A DNA stretch of 64,000 bases from Branchiostoma floridae (taxonomy: Eukaryota; Chordata; Leptocardii; Amphioxiformes; Branchiostomatidae). Positions 24,831-36,728 of the stretch are shown here, piece after piece (position 1 is the stretch's first letter; each line of letters opens with the position of its first letter). Location: NCBI RefSeq assembly GCF_000003815.2, contig NC_049996.1:9450715-9514714 (forward strand), read 5' to 3'. The translations under genes and the position numbers were made by a program. Under the pieces are notes generated by a model. The model searched no databases and was not told the origin of the DNA. It saw only the letters and a program-made list of their open reading frames with translations.

Positions 24831-25710
24831 AGTTCCTCATTTGCATATTTGATATCTGCATATGTTCAAGTGTTACATTTATCGAAGTCCAGCTATTGCA
24901 AACAATGGAATTATACAATTTCCTCATAAATTATGCAAATTAAGTCCTCATTTGCATAAAATGCGTATCATTATGAACATCTTTGCCGAAGCTACCTGCA
25001 TATCTAAAATGCAGGCAATCCGTCATTCCTTTTTGCAGTTATCCTCTTTGGAGTGTCTTGACAAAAACGACCCTGCAGTTCCACAATTAAATGTTAGGGG
25101 ATTGAAACTTGCCCCACTTTGTTATGACGCTAAAAGCTATCTACCACCCAAATGTCACGACCATATCACGTCCGGGACAAGAGATACATTGAAAAAACTG
25201 CTATGATAGAATATTCTCATTAACTATGCAAATGTACTCCTTTTTTGCATAATTAGTATCCTATCTTGTACAACATTGTGTAAGGTACCGACATACCCAA
25301 AATGATGAAAATCCGTTGTTCCCTTCTTGAGTTATCCTCGTCAGAAGTTTTTGACAAAAATGCCTCTGATATCCCAAAACTAGACGCTAGGGGGCCCAAA
25401 CTTATGTCATTTTTTTCTGAGCACAAGAGCTATCTAATACTAAAAAAAATCTTGACCATAGCATGTTCAGAACACCGAGATAGCAAAACCAGAAGTTGCG
25501 CTGCAGTACCAAGGCCGCACACCAGGGGGCCCAAAATTGACCTTGACCTTCGTCTTCCCAACCCCTACCCACATACCAAATATCATCGTAGTCCAGCAAG
25601 AGGTTCTTAAGTGATGATGTTCACAAATATCCGGAAACACAAACACACACACAGACACATACACAGACAGACACACTCAAAACTATACCTCCATTTTTCA
25701 TGGAGGTAAT
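24831..25710. repeat. Interspersed repeat with two related halves
   Basis: Two related segments (24831-25220 and 25221-25640) share TATGCAAAT/TTTGCATAA motifs, CAGTTATCCTC and CTTGACAAAAA. The right end carries a (CACA/GACA)n tract and a terminal palindrome ACCTCCATTTTTCATGGAGGT (25687-25707). Both halves show open but unconvincing frames. The layout suggests an old, partly duplicated transposable element. Confidence 0.5.
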
Positions 25711-26143
25711 TAACTGCTACTAGGCTTTTATTACCAACTTGGCCAAAAGTACCCTATTACTATTTGGTCAGGCCGGAGTCTGGTAGAGAATATACTTATA
25801 CGCTGATCGTCCAACACACAGTTTCTCCCGCGGTTTGTGATAGAGATATGTTCAAATAGCACTCTAGTATTGACTGAAAGTCTCATTTAAAACGTTATAA
25901 CCAATTACACACTAGAAACGTGAGCATTGTTTCATTATAATCGTCTAATACCTTGTCATCCCCAATATCCTCAAAGAAGAACCAAATCTCAAGCGTAAGG
26001 TCTCTCCTCCTTTTAAATGGCAAAAAAGGGTTAATCAATAACAAACTCACAGTGAAGTGTTCCATAAGTGTGACAGAGGTCTAGCATTATTTGACTTTTG
26101 CCAGCATTCTATTGGACTAATGCGAGAGTAAATCAATTCAAGT

Positions 26144-26250
26144 TTATAAGTAAATAGCAACCTGTCTGTGTTGTTTGGCGTTGCTGTCACGGGGTGGAGG
26201 CCACTAAGAACACAAGAGCATCTTTGTAAGAAGCTACTTAAAAGACCTAG
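26144..26250 (+). promoter_or_regulatory. Core promoter and non-coding exon 1 of KY gene A
   Basis: A TATA-like TTATAAGTAAA at 26144-26154 is followed by GCAACCTGTCTGTGTTGTTT and a GC-richer block ending in a strong donor at 26250/26251 (CTAG then GTAAGT). The same block, in the same position, precedes genes B (about 36185-36319) and C (40165-40259). The acceptor before the start codon is TTTCTGACAG near 26600. Conservation across three paralogs marks it as promoter plus 5' UTR exon. Confidence 0.65.
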
Positions 26251-26656
26251 GTAAGTAAAATTTAGAGAAACGTGTATTTTTAGGATGTTCATGTCGTTCT
26301 TGGTAGTAGATCGTTTCCTGTATATGTACAAAATGCCTCAGGTGTGTGTAGAAACTATCAGACCGATTTTTACCTAACCTTTTTCTCTTTTCCGTTGGCT
26401 TTGCGACGTAAATATTTCCTGTGCACGAGCTATACATGCAGTATAATATAACAGTATTGTTCCCTGTCGGTAAATCTATTGCTTGATCATTTTTTTCGGT
26501 ATATCCTGAAAATCTTATCCCAAGAAGAATCATGCTAGTTGGAAACATCATTATTATTTTATGACTTCTCATAATTTGCATATGACGTTTTTCTGACAGA
26601 GACCCTGGGATTTCACTTTGCGAACTACAAGAGCACAGCATAACAAAAGCTTCGCC

Positions 26657-29618
26657 ATGGGCTGTTCTTGTTCAAAGTCGAGGAAGGTGGACGTAGTACA
26701 TGGACGACGTCCGGTGAGGAGACTTTCGAGCAAAGATGGCAGACAAGCTGCACTGACAGGAGCGCAAGACCAACGACTCACAGGCGACAAAGGTCCTCAG
26801 AACCGACCAGGTCTTTCGGTGCAAAACTTCGCGAGAGCTGACACCATAGCTGTAGAAGAGAAAACCCCGGCACGCCTTACAAAGAAAGACCTCATCCCGG
26901 ACGTCGAAGTGTTCAAAGACTTGGACAAACGTGCAGTTCAGGTAACATGGGTCCTTGACGTCATTTGTTGCATCATTAGTTTTTATTTAAAGGAACATTT
27001 GGTGAGTGTGTGTGTGTTGAGAAATGTACCTAGCCTGTTAACAACATAGCCTCTGCCAGACCTTTCTATTGGGATTATGGATAGTAGAATTAGACGAAAT
27101 AATATAAGGTGAATAGTAGGCTGAGAGAGTGAGTCCACGGTAAGTATGACATTTTGTCCTCTCCATTTCTCCTAACTGAAGATGGAAGATAAGACATGTG
27201 TTTGTCATGGATACCTTGACTGCTATTTTTCCCACTTAACTTTATACAATGTACATGTAAAGAAACATCTATGTCGGCTCTGCACTTAATGTCTAGACTT
27301 TGACTTCATTGATTTGTACTGTAGTCAGATAAAAGTAGCTAGCAAAGCGCATGACTTAATAATCAGAGGTTAAACAATTACAGCAGATAAGATATCCGGG
27401 CCAAATACATGTACACCTAATTTTACCTATAAACTTACAATATGGACACTTAAAGTTTTCCATACCTTCTGTGTGTGCGTATGACGATATGCCATCTAAG
27501 ACAACATACAGTGTCACAAGACCAGACATAGACATGCTTTCTTCAAATAGAAAGAATTATATGTCTTACATTCTGAGCAATTTATGTCACTGTTGTTAGT
27601 TTGCCTAACGAAATGATGCATACTTTAGGGAAATGATTTGAGATTATAGGTCAATAGAATCCTACAATAATTCTTTATCATACGCCAAACAGCAATTACT
27701 CAAGCAATTGGGTATGGTTACGCTTAGACTGTTCGAGTGACTGCTTTTTGGTGTATCTTATTACCTAGATGTCTAACCTTCATCGACATAATAATTCATT
27801 TAAAGGCTCCCGAGGGCCATGCTACCATCAAGGACCTTGTCATGTACCTAATCGAGCCTGCCACAACGCCACTGGAAAAAGCGCGGATCCTGTTCCGTTG
27901 GGTGACGTCACATATCCAATATGCCGTTGACTCTTACGTCACGGGTAGCTCCAAGTCGAAATCCACCGCTCCAGTGGCGGTGTTTCAGCATCGGATGTCC
28001 GTATGCCAGGGGTACTCGGACCTGTATAGGGAAATGTGCAGGTAATGCACCTTTCACAGTGTCTGTTTTTGAAAAAAAATCACCAACAATGTGTTTTGTA
28101 TAAAAAGACTGGAGGAGATGAGGCTTTACTTTTGTTGACCAGAAATCATGTCTAGCAAACTGAATTGTAACAAAGATGTCAGCCATATAATAATAATAAT
28201 AATAATCATCTGGTGTATTTTGCCAGCCAGTAGGTACCCAAAGTATGAGTAATGAGGCTGTTATATGATCTCTATTTCTATCATAGGTAAAAGACGTACT
28301 GATGTACGTTTCCTTCCATCCTTTGTTCCCTAGATTGGCTAAAGTAGAGTGCGTCACCATCAGTGGCCGTTCCAAAGGTGGGTCTTACCGGGTAGGCGAT
28401 AAGTTCGGCCCTGATTCCGACCATGCGTGGAACGCAGTGGAGATAGACGGGAGGTGGTACCTGCTGGACTGCACCTGGGCCGCCGGAAACACTGACCTTC
28501 AGAAGAAAACCTTTGAGTTTAAGTACAAAGAACACTACTTTTTCACTGACCCGGAAGTGTTTATTATGAACCATCATCCAATGGACAACAAATGGCAACT
28601 GTTAGAAGAGCCAGTGTCCCTTGTGGGTTTTGAAAACCAGGTGCACCTGAAGTCCTCATTTTTCAGCCTTGGCCTTTTGCCTAAGTTTCTGAGTCACACC
28701 ATGAGCCCAGTTTGTACCCAAAATGGCGAAGCGACCATTTCTATCAAACTTCCTGAACCAATGTCCTTCATATACCATTTGTTTCCGTATGAAGGTGGAT
28801 ATGCTCAAGATGAAAACGTCCTGCACAAAATCGCTAAAAACATGGCCATTTTCAAAGTGGCACCAGCTCAAAAGGGAAGGTTCGTGTTGCAAATATATGG
28901 CAAACGTGGAACTGCCACCGGGCAATATAGTGAAATCTGCTCGTACTTGATTGACAATGCAGGTCCAAAGGACCTGCCGTTTCCGCCCGTGGGAACCTCT
29001 ACATGGGGTCCAGGTCCATGGCTCCTTGACGGGTTCGTTTCAGATGTCAGTCATCCGAGGGCCATAGTTACACTCCCAGAAGGCGAGGCTAAGATAACCT
29101 TCAATTCTGTAAAACTCCTCCAATATATGTGTGATATTGAGGACGATGGTCAGAAGTGGGATAACTATGCATTTCCCCAAGTAAATGGCCAGACAACCAG
29201 TGTCTTCGTTAGAGCCCCTAAACCTGGTCAGTTCATTCTCACAATCAGGGCAAAAAAGGAAGATGACAAAGAGTACAGGAAATGTATGCATTATCTCCTG
29301 AGATGCACTAAATGTAAATCCCACGTTTCTCCTTACCCCAAGACATTCGGTACTTGGACGAACGGTTGCCGTCTGTACGAACCATTGGATGGTCGCCTTG
29401 CCGCAAATCGACGCGTTAACTTCCGGGTCTGCTGCCCACATGCGGTAGAAGTTGTCGTAATTGCCGCCGGCAATTTTCACAAACTTGCCAGAAATGCAGA
29501 CGGCTCATGGAAAGGCAATGTAGGCACCGGAGTGCAAGATAGTGTTATCCAAGTGGCGACAAAGAAACCAGGTGGCAAAATTTACTCCATATTGCTCCAG
29601 TATGAAGTCGTGGGATAG
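26657..29618 (+). CDS. KY/hillarin-type transglutaminase-like protein A, 601 aa
   Basis: Coding exons 26657-26941, 27806-28041 and 28334-29618 join with GT-AG sites in phases 0 and 2, giving 601 residues. The start MGCSCSKSRK is a myristoylation signal with adjacent palmitoylatable cysteines. A short disordered linker follows, then the KKDLIPDVEVFKDLD motif. The transglutaminase-like core (about 96-225) carries Cys162 (SVCQGY), His204 (DHAWNAVEI) and Asp219 (LLDCTW), plus the conserved FRWV. Three C-terminal KY-type Ig-like repeats (about 250-601) follow, the second opening with WGPGPW. Known KY and hillarin proteins bind cytoskeletal partners such as filamin and support muscle or cell cortex. 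Whether this triad is catalytically active is not shown. A membrane-tethered cytoskeletal role is inferred. Confidence 0.92.
27680..27787. mobile_element. Palindromic repeat family R1, copy 3 (intron of gene A)
   Basis: TACGCCAAACAGCAATTACT on the left and the mirrored TTTTTGGTGTATCTTATTACC on the right, ending CTAACCTTCATCGACA just upstream of the next exon's acceptor. Gene C has the same element at the same intron position, so insertion predates the A/C duplication. Confidence 0.75.
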
Positions 29619-29737
29619 CTTTTGCATTCACTTACATGTATATATAAAATTTATGTATATGTAGTTGCCTCCAGACATTCAAACTACCATCTTACAGATG
29701 TTCGTTGCAATGTTGTGTCATCCTAATAGTTTGTAAA
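29619..29737 (+). other. Proximal 3' UTR of gene A
   Basis: Similar to the sequence after the stop codon of gene B (shared CATTCAAACTACCA and TGTAAACATAAT). No AATAAA occurs before the 179-bp repeat. Confidence 0.6.
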
Positions 29738-29916
29738 CATAATGTTATGGCATTGTTATGAAGAAAGAATGAATGTACATTAAGGACGTTTCGACGAATA
29801 CAAAGACTGATGTGGATGATGATGACCTTAATGATACATGTAAAATTATATCCCCTATGAATGAATGATGCGGAAAAAATGTTATTATGTTTGCGAAATG
29901 CCCATCTTCCTCAAGT
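29738..29916 (+). repeat. 179-bp perfect direct repeat, left copy
   Basis: Identical over 179 bp to 35360-35538. This is 3' UTR sequence of gene A. Homology to the 3' UTR of gene B continues beyond the right copy, not beyond this one. Confidence 0.9.
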
Positions 29917-30075
29917 CAGCCTGACAGGAGCTGGGGAAGAGAGAACGCCGGGTTAGTGCCGAACTGCGCCCCGCCAGTCAGCCTGACAGGAGCTGTGGTG
30001 GAGAGAACGCCGGTTTAGTGCAGACCTGCGACCCGCCCCGAACTGCGCCCCGCCGATCAGCATGACAGGAGCTGG
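29917..30075. repeat. GC-rich tandem repeat, about 2.5 units
   Basis: Units contain CAGCCTGACAGGAGCTG, GAGAGAACGCCGG and CCGAACTGCGCCCCGCC. Non-coding, at the left edge of the 5.4-kb interruption. Confidence 0.75.
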
Positions 30076-30814
30076 TAAACTGGAAGAAGGGCACATCACA
30101 TGTTACGTCACCGCGGCAAAAATTACTGAGAAAACAGAAACATCTCGAGTTCACGAGGGTTAAAAGATCTCTTACTAGCGTACAGGCTGTCCGACAACCT
30201 GAAGTGCAAAAACAAACACTTTCAGAAAGGATATCACAGTCAACTTGGAATCACCGCTGCAAATTGTTGACTACTGCCCGAGTATTGAAGTCTTTGAGCC
30301 TGGTCCAACCACTTTCCGGGCTGTTGACTGCTCCACAAATTGCAAAAATGCTGGCCTAGCACAGAAAACCATGGCAAAATTGTACGGTAAAACAGACAAG
30401 CAACACTGCTAAAACGAGAGCAGCCCAATCAGGCAACTCTACCCGAAACATGGCGCCTCGGCACACACAGAAAAACACTGACCACCACTTTGACGACTGC
30501 CCAAAGTTTCCAAAAAATGGCTTAACTCACCCACAGCGGTGTCAGTAATAAGTTTAACCACTACTGTCGTCAGGGGAGGAATGTCAGGTGCTCCTCCAGG
30601 CCCTCGGTGATCAGTTCAGTGTTGTTCTGCTCCATTAGGCTCCTTGCGCGAGAAAACAAGGATTACGGCAGTCCTGGTGGTGATACAGCCTTGTCTGAAT
30701 ACCTAACTCATGCGAAACAAGAGCTTTTAAAAAAAGCTGGTCTTTCGCTTACTTATATTGTGTAGGTAAAACTTTTACCAGATGAGTTTCAGAACAGTTT
30801 CAATGGTATGAACT

Positions 30815-31170
30815 AGGGGTGGGTACTGGAACAGAAAATTCAGGTACAGGTACAAAGGATCAGGTGCAGGTCCGGACTTGATGGTCTGTGAAAACTTTTG
30901 AAGGGGCGATACTCAAAACAATTGTCCATTTCGCTACTAAGGAATTAGTGGAGTATCTGATTACCACTGGTGTTATAAAGTCCTATGTTCATGTGAACAA
31001 CACTTGTTCTGTACGTTGACGTACAAAGTTTATTCAATTTGTTCTCGTAATTTATTGCACCAGTAAGCCCTTAAACGTATAGATGCCTGCTGATATAATG
31101 TGTTCATTTTCTAATTGGTGCAGCATCCAGTTTACTGATTTTTGTCAGTTCTGTGTCTGTTAATAAAATT
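30815..31170. mobile_element. Degraded copy of the hAT-type MITE
   Basis: Starts TAGGGGTGGGTACTGGAACAGAAAATTCAGG and shares AAAGGATCAGGT-CAGGTCCGGAC and the later TTTCTAATTGGTGCAGCATC with the intact copy at 47837-48269. The right terminus is lost. Confidence 0.55.
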
Positions 31171-32796
31171 GTACTTAATGAGTTTCAAAATGCAAATGCA
31201 GTTTCATTGTGGTATGTTGAAAGGAACGTTTCATTTCTTTTCGGAATGCAAAATTATTGAGATTTTGATTCATTACGTCAGTGGTTATGGGCCACAAACT
31301 CACTCCATCGGGGTAGCTTGGAATCTTCTCATTTGAAATCAATTAGATAAAATATTAGTCAGTGTATTTTACATATATCAAAGAGGGATACACTTTTGTT
31401 GAAGTTTCTTCCACGAAGATCCCTTGAAATTTCGAGTAGTAAGCAATTTTCCACATGCAACCGCCTCCCACCCCACGTCAGATCTCTGCACAATTCTGGA
31501 TTTCATAGAGGTAATTCTCCACATCGTGACTTAGGCTCTGGGTCATTTCAACTTGAGAAGGATCAGAGGACTGATCGAAAGCGTCGGTATATAAGCGCTT
31601 TATTTTGTGCACGGATATATGGTCCTAAAATTGTAACATCGTAATAACACATCAAAATCGCGACACCCCTTCCCAACATGCGACACTCCCTTGGGACAAA
31701 ATGGTGGCGCCCATGGACGCCAACGAAAACAATATACTAGTAGGTTTTGTTATCGCAGGCCTGTAATGAATTGCTATTTGTTCCAACATATGCAACTATA
31801 CAAAAGTAGTTGTCTATACATGCGACGTTCCGGGCGAGCTCTCTCCGGTCACCGACCTTCCAAAATTTCCACATGGCTGGGGAGGACGCGAGACGCCGCC
31901 AGCGAGACCCCGACGGCTGTTTAATAACACCAAGGAGGTTAAAAAAGACCTCGTCAGAGAACTTGATGCTGTGCCTTTAGGAGATTCATAAATAGAATAA
32001 CTGTGACAAATTCAGTCGGTAACGATTTTTGTATGCAAAAAAAAAAATCAAGTTTTATTTGACTCTTTTGACAGTAGACCTCCACAAAACTCAGTAGATA
32101 CATTGTATATAGCTTTCACATCTTTCCTGTATGTACAATGCTCACAGTTCCCTACTCAAGTCAATCTATACACTGTCACCAGTCTTCACCAAACACGATT
32201 AGAATGTGCTAAGATTCAGGATGGATGCTTTTTTTCCGTTCAATGAATGTTGATCAAAGGCAGATATTTCCTCATGATAGCCATCACTTGAGTTGTACAA
32301 TGTAAAAGTGGAAAGGACATCATATTCTGATTGTATTTCTTCACTACCTGCTAGCAGAGAGACTGCACCAGTACACACTATGAACATGTACAGACTCCAG
32401 ATGTTACAGAAGGTATGAATCCTTTATAAGAATAAGGCGTACTAAAATTACATACCGGTAATTATAGGTTTGTTACAATGGCCATTTCTACACCAAAATC
32501 TTACATCATGTCTGTCAACCCAGTTCACATGAGATGGAAACAATTGGAGATTTCTTTGATCCGACCTGGTCCTCCCCTCCCCCATCTAAGTTTGTGCTAC
32601 TCAATATCACTAGTTCATGAAAGGACTTACTATACAATGGACTAGATATCCTTTACCATATGAGATGACCACAAGCTGACCAGTGTAAAAGCTACAGGTG
32701 GTAAGTTTTTTGAAAGCCCATGTTCCCAAGTTTCTGAAGGATGTATAGTATCCTGTGTGGTAACCATGTGCTACCGCCCGACAACCATCTGTTTGA

Positions 32797-33526
32797 NNNN
32801 NNNNNNNNNNNNNNNNNNNNNNNNNNNNNNNNNNNNNNNNNNNNNNNNNNNNNNNNNNNNNNNNNNNNNNNNNNNNNNNNNNNNNNNNNNNNNNNNNNNN
32901 NNNNNNNNNNNNNNNNNNNNNNNNNNNNNNNNNNNNNNNNNNNNNNNNNNNNNNNNNNNNNNNNNNNNNNNNNNNNNNNNNNNNNNNNNNNNNNNNNNNN
33001 NNNNNNNNNNNNNNNNNNNNNNNNNNNNNNNNNNNNNNNNNNNNNNNNNNNNNNNNNNNNNNNNNNNNNNNNNNNNNNNNNNNNNNNNNNNNNNNNNNNN
33101 NNNNNNNNNNNNNNNNNNNNNNNNNNNNNNNNNNNNNNNNNNNNNNNNNNNNNNNNNNNNNNNNNNNNNNNNNNNNNNNNNNNNNNNNNNNNNNNNNNNN
33201 NNNNNNNNNNNNNNNNNNNNNNNNNNNNNNNNNNNNNNNNNNNNNNNNNNNNNNNNNNNNNNNNNNNNNNNNNNNNNNNNNNNNNNNNNNNNNNNNNNNN
33301 NNNNNNNNNNNNNNNNNNNNNNNNNNNNNNNNNNNNNNNNNNNNNNNNNNNNNNNNNNNNNNNNNNNNNNNNNNNNNNNNNNNNNNNNNNNNNNNNNNNN
33401 NNNNNNNNNNNNNNNNNNNNNNNNNNNNNNNNNNNNNNNNNNNNNNNNNNNNNNNNNNNNNNNNNNNNNNNNNNNNNNNNNNNNNNNNNNNNNNNNNNNN
33501 NNNNNNNNNNNNNNNNNNNNNNNNNN
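32797..33526. other. Assembly gap (730 N)
   Basis: Unresolved bases inside the 5.4-kb interruption. Open frames spanning it are artefacts. Confidence 1.
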
Positions 33527-33599
33527 AAGTTTAGGAAGATTTTAGGATCTCTTTCCATTGCAACTACCATCTCTTTTTACCTCCTTGATCATTACCACA

Positions 33600-33965
33600 C
33601 GGCGTACGGTGAAAATGGCACATAATGGGTGAATGTTGGTGAAACACGGTGAAAATGTGTCACCCGGATTCGCATTGTTCCCATGTAAATATGGAAGGGT
33701 GAAAGCAAATATTGCACCTACGTGACAAAAGAGTGAAACATGGTGAAACAAACAGCAATTACGTCATTGTGTGTTTCACGAGCTAGCGACGTGCTCGCCG
33801 CTGTCCAGTCGACGGCATTGGGACTGAAGACTGCCCGCCCAGTTCCTCAGCGCAAGCCGAGGATTTTTTTCGCATTGCCGCTAGCTCCGCAAGCCGTGGA
33901 AATATCTTTGACACTGGGATTGAAGACTGCCCGCCCAGGATTTTTTACGCTTGCAGCTAGCTAAG
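33600..33965. repeat. Short local duplications
   Basis: GGTGAAA-type repeats occur at 33606-33750. The phrase TGAAGACTGCCCGCCCAG is repeated at about 33825 and 33920. No gene is supported. Confidence 0.5.
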
Positions 33966-34677
33966 ACGTGCACGTGATCGCAATACGCACCTCTGATTGG
34001 TTGATCCTACAGCTGTAGGGGGTTCCCCGCTATCTACTTTCTTTGCTGCCCCATGATGCTTTGCGCCCACCCGTGTCAAAGAAAATTTCTTTTACATTTC
34101 TACGCACACAAAAAACGCTATATTCCACAATTACTTTGCAATATTGCCGTGTGGTAGTGACAGATTGTGAGATGAAGATTTCCTTCAACTGCTGGCATTG
34201 TAACGTTGTTATGCTCTGAACTTGCCAAGGACGATAACGTCCTTGGAACTTGCCCAGTGTTTCTCGACCGCCTATTATAAATCATAAGGTCCAACCTACC
34301 CCTACCTACTGGGAGGAAAGACACCACAACGTTTGGACCCTTTCGTACGCGCCGCGTTCACTAAGAGAAACGAAGTGTGACTGATATCCATCGAATACAC
34401 GTACGCAAAGATACCTTAAATGTTTTCTCTTTACCTTGCAGATATAGTACAAGTTGAATCGCGGAGGTCTTTGGTTGAATAGACGTCTACAAATACGTTG
34501 TGCAGGGCACATTACAGGTCCTTTATTCCTGCTAATAAGCCATGCATAAACCAAGCAGCACATTCATGGCAGGCCGATACGTATGTCATACATACTAGTA
34601 CTTGCATGGCCTTTGGCAATACCATCGAATCTGCAGGGTAGAATATCTCGCTAGCACGGTATGGCATGGTCGACCCG

Positions 34678-34705
34678 GACGGACGGACGGACGGACGGAC
34701 GGACA
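34678..34705. repeat. (GGAC)n microsatellite
   Basis: Six to seven GGAC units in a row. Confidence 0.9.
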
Positions 34706-35359
34706 GCAATCTAATATCAGTCTGATTGCCTTTCGCCGCCGAAGGGCGGCGAAAGACAAAAAAAACAAGAAAATCAAAATGCATCCGAAGCCAAGTTAAC
34801 CACGCTAAGTTGAATCAATCTCACCTGCGCACCCGAACACGTGCGCTCCACATACAGATGCAAATTCCACTCATAAATGACACGAGTATCAGAAGGAACA
34901 TTTGAAAACTCGAATATGCTCTAAAGCACAAGCTGCACGCCTTAGGAAAGGTGAGCAAACAAATTCACAGAATAATAAAACGAAATTCAGACAGCAAAAT
35001 GTCTCTGCACTGAGAACACTGTCCCGCCAAAGCGCGGGAAACAGACCGCCAAACAAAAATTCCAGAACACGCCATATTAAAGGCGGCAAGGCAATACTGC
35101 GTACCTTCTAGGTTAGTGACACTAACGCCAAAGGAAACTACTCAGTCCTTTGCTGCCGGCAAGATACGTTCCCAGAAGTAAAAGATGTCACCGGCTTGCA
35201 CATGGCTGGTACCGCGCTACAGGAGCTCTGCTAGACAACGTCCTGTTCGTGCGGCTCATGATTCACTTGTGAATAGAGGGGGAGTTATATCACATGTCAT
35301 AAACTCACGCGAGTGGAGATCTCGCGAGAGTTCATTCCATTGTGATATCATTGGGAATC

Positions 35360-35538
35360 CATAATGTTATGGCATTGTTATGAAGAAAGAATGAATGTAC
35401 ATTAAGGACGTTTCGACGAATACAAAGACTGATGTGGATGATGATGACCTTAATGATACATGTAAAATTATATCCCCTATGAATGAATGATGCGGAAAAA
35501 ATGTTATTATGTTTGCGAAATGCCCATCTTCCTCAAGT
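35360..35538 (+). repeat. 179-bp perfect direct repeat, right copy
   Basis: Identical to 29738-29916. Here the downstream sequence continues with GTTGCACATTGAAACACC, matching the 3' flank of genes B and C, so this copy is contiguous with the original distal 3' UTR. Confidence 0.9.
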
Positions 35539-35840
35539 TAAGTTGCACATTGAAACACCTCATTATGTGATCTGGAAGGTGTCTACTGTTTTATCTGCTT
35601 TCCTGTTCGCCATTTGCCTGTAGTGTTCTATTGATAAATGTGTGTTAGTTTGTTTTTCTTGTAAACAACCGCCAATAAGAAAATAAGTGGAGCTGTTATA
35701 TCTTCTGAAGCTGAAATTATCTAATAAACAGTTTACACTGTTCTAGCAGCATCTTCGCATATACAATCTGTACGTAGAAAATTCTCACAGCCATGTATCT
35801 TTCAATAAACATAACAAACATTTTCCGAAGTGTCTAGAAA
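35539..35840 (+). other. Distal 3' UTR remnant of gene A with polyadenylation signals
   Basis: Homologous to the distal 3' flanks of B and C (shared TTCTAGCAGCA, ATACAATCTGT, TCTCACAGC and CTTTCAAT). AATAAA occurs at 35723-35728 and 35804-35809. Confidence 0.6.
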
Positions 35841-36184
35841 TTCGTAGCAAAGTTGTGTCAGGTACAGCGAGGTGTCTCTTAGAAGCTTTTAAATTTTATG
35901 TTTAAAACCTGTGAAAAGAGCATTTAGTAGTCATTTCTTAGGCTTGACTTTATCAACATGGCCGATACTGCCACGCACTTGGGCAACCATGTGATAGCTT
36001 GCATTAAGATTGCTCTTGTTGACACAATCGCGCTACCCCTTTCACCCTGAAAGGCTCAGTTCAGTTCTGAGCTGGATATTACAGTGATATCAAAGTTGAC
36101 CAATAACTAACGAAGCTCACATGTGTGAATATGCATATGACCGACATTGATCTATATGACGTTCAAATTGAACTAAGTGAATAT

Positions 36185-36319
36185 CAAATAGCAACCTGGC
36201 TTTGTTGTCTTGCGTTGCTATCACGGGATAGAGGCCACGGAGCACTCGAGAGCACAAGTGCCTATCTCACAAAAGACATCTGTGGCGCAGCGTAAAGACT
36301 TGCTACTTTTTAGACCCAG
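36185..36319 (+). promoter_or_regulatory. Promoter region and non-coding exon 1 of KY gene B
   Basis: ATAGCAACCTGG through TCACGGGATAGAGGCCACGGA matches the first-exon block of A and C. The donor is CCCAG/GTAAGT at 36319/36320. The TATA element is weaker here than in A and C. The acceptor before the start is TCTTGTGACAG near 36684. Confidence 0.6.
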
Positions 36320-36728
36320 GTAAGTGATATTTTCATACTTTCCATAAACACAAGCTGTTAGTATCCATTGTTGTCATTTTTGGTAGTGGAAAGTTTCTGT
36401 TTATGTTAAAATATCTTGTGAATAAACTGTGCATGACTTTAAACTACCCTCTGCTCTTTTGATCAGCTCTGCGTGGCATTTATGGCGTATGCAATTGCCC
36501 AAGGGTTACGAAATAAGTTATCTTAGCAGAGCATTTTGTATGTATACTCAAAATCTGTAGTGGCTATGTCATTTAGAATTTTAGTATTTATTGGTGTAGG
36601 AATAAGCAGATATTGCGTCTGGATGTTTATAAGACATTTATCTTGTGCCGTCTCAAAACGTGTGTATGATATTCTTGTGACAGGGAGTTCAGAGTTTTTG
36701 CGGCAGGCAGGAAGCAGCCAGATTCGAC

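Larger units (their letters stand above)
29917..35359. other. 5.4-kb interruption of the gene A 3' flank
   Basis: Sequence between the two 179-bp copies, with no similarity to the flanks of B or C. It contains a tandem GC-rich repeat near its left end (29917-30075, CAGCCTGACAGGAGCTG units), a degraded hAT-like MITE, the assembly gap, (GGAC)n, and assorted AT-rich DNA. No complete gene or transposase was found, and no terminal inverted repeats at its ends. It may be a real insertion, a segmental rearrangement, or an allelic misassembly. Confidence 0.6.

Noticed and set aside
24862-25610. Open frames of 100-114 residues on the plus strand
   Set aside because: They fall within an interspersed repeat with duplicated halves, and their peptides match no protein family I know.
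32692-33625. Long open frames on both strands
   Set aside because: They are produced by the run of N in the assembly gap.
29917-35359. LTR retrotransposon with 179-bp LTRs
   Set aside because: The repeats are 3' UTR sequence of gene A, lack TG...CA ends, and the interior shows no gag/pol, primer-binding site or polypurine tract.
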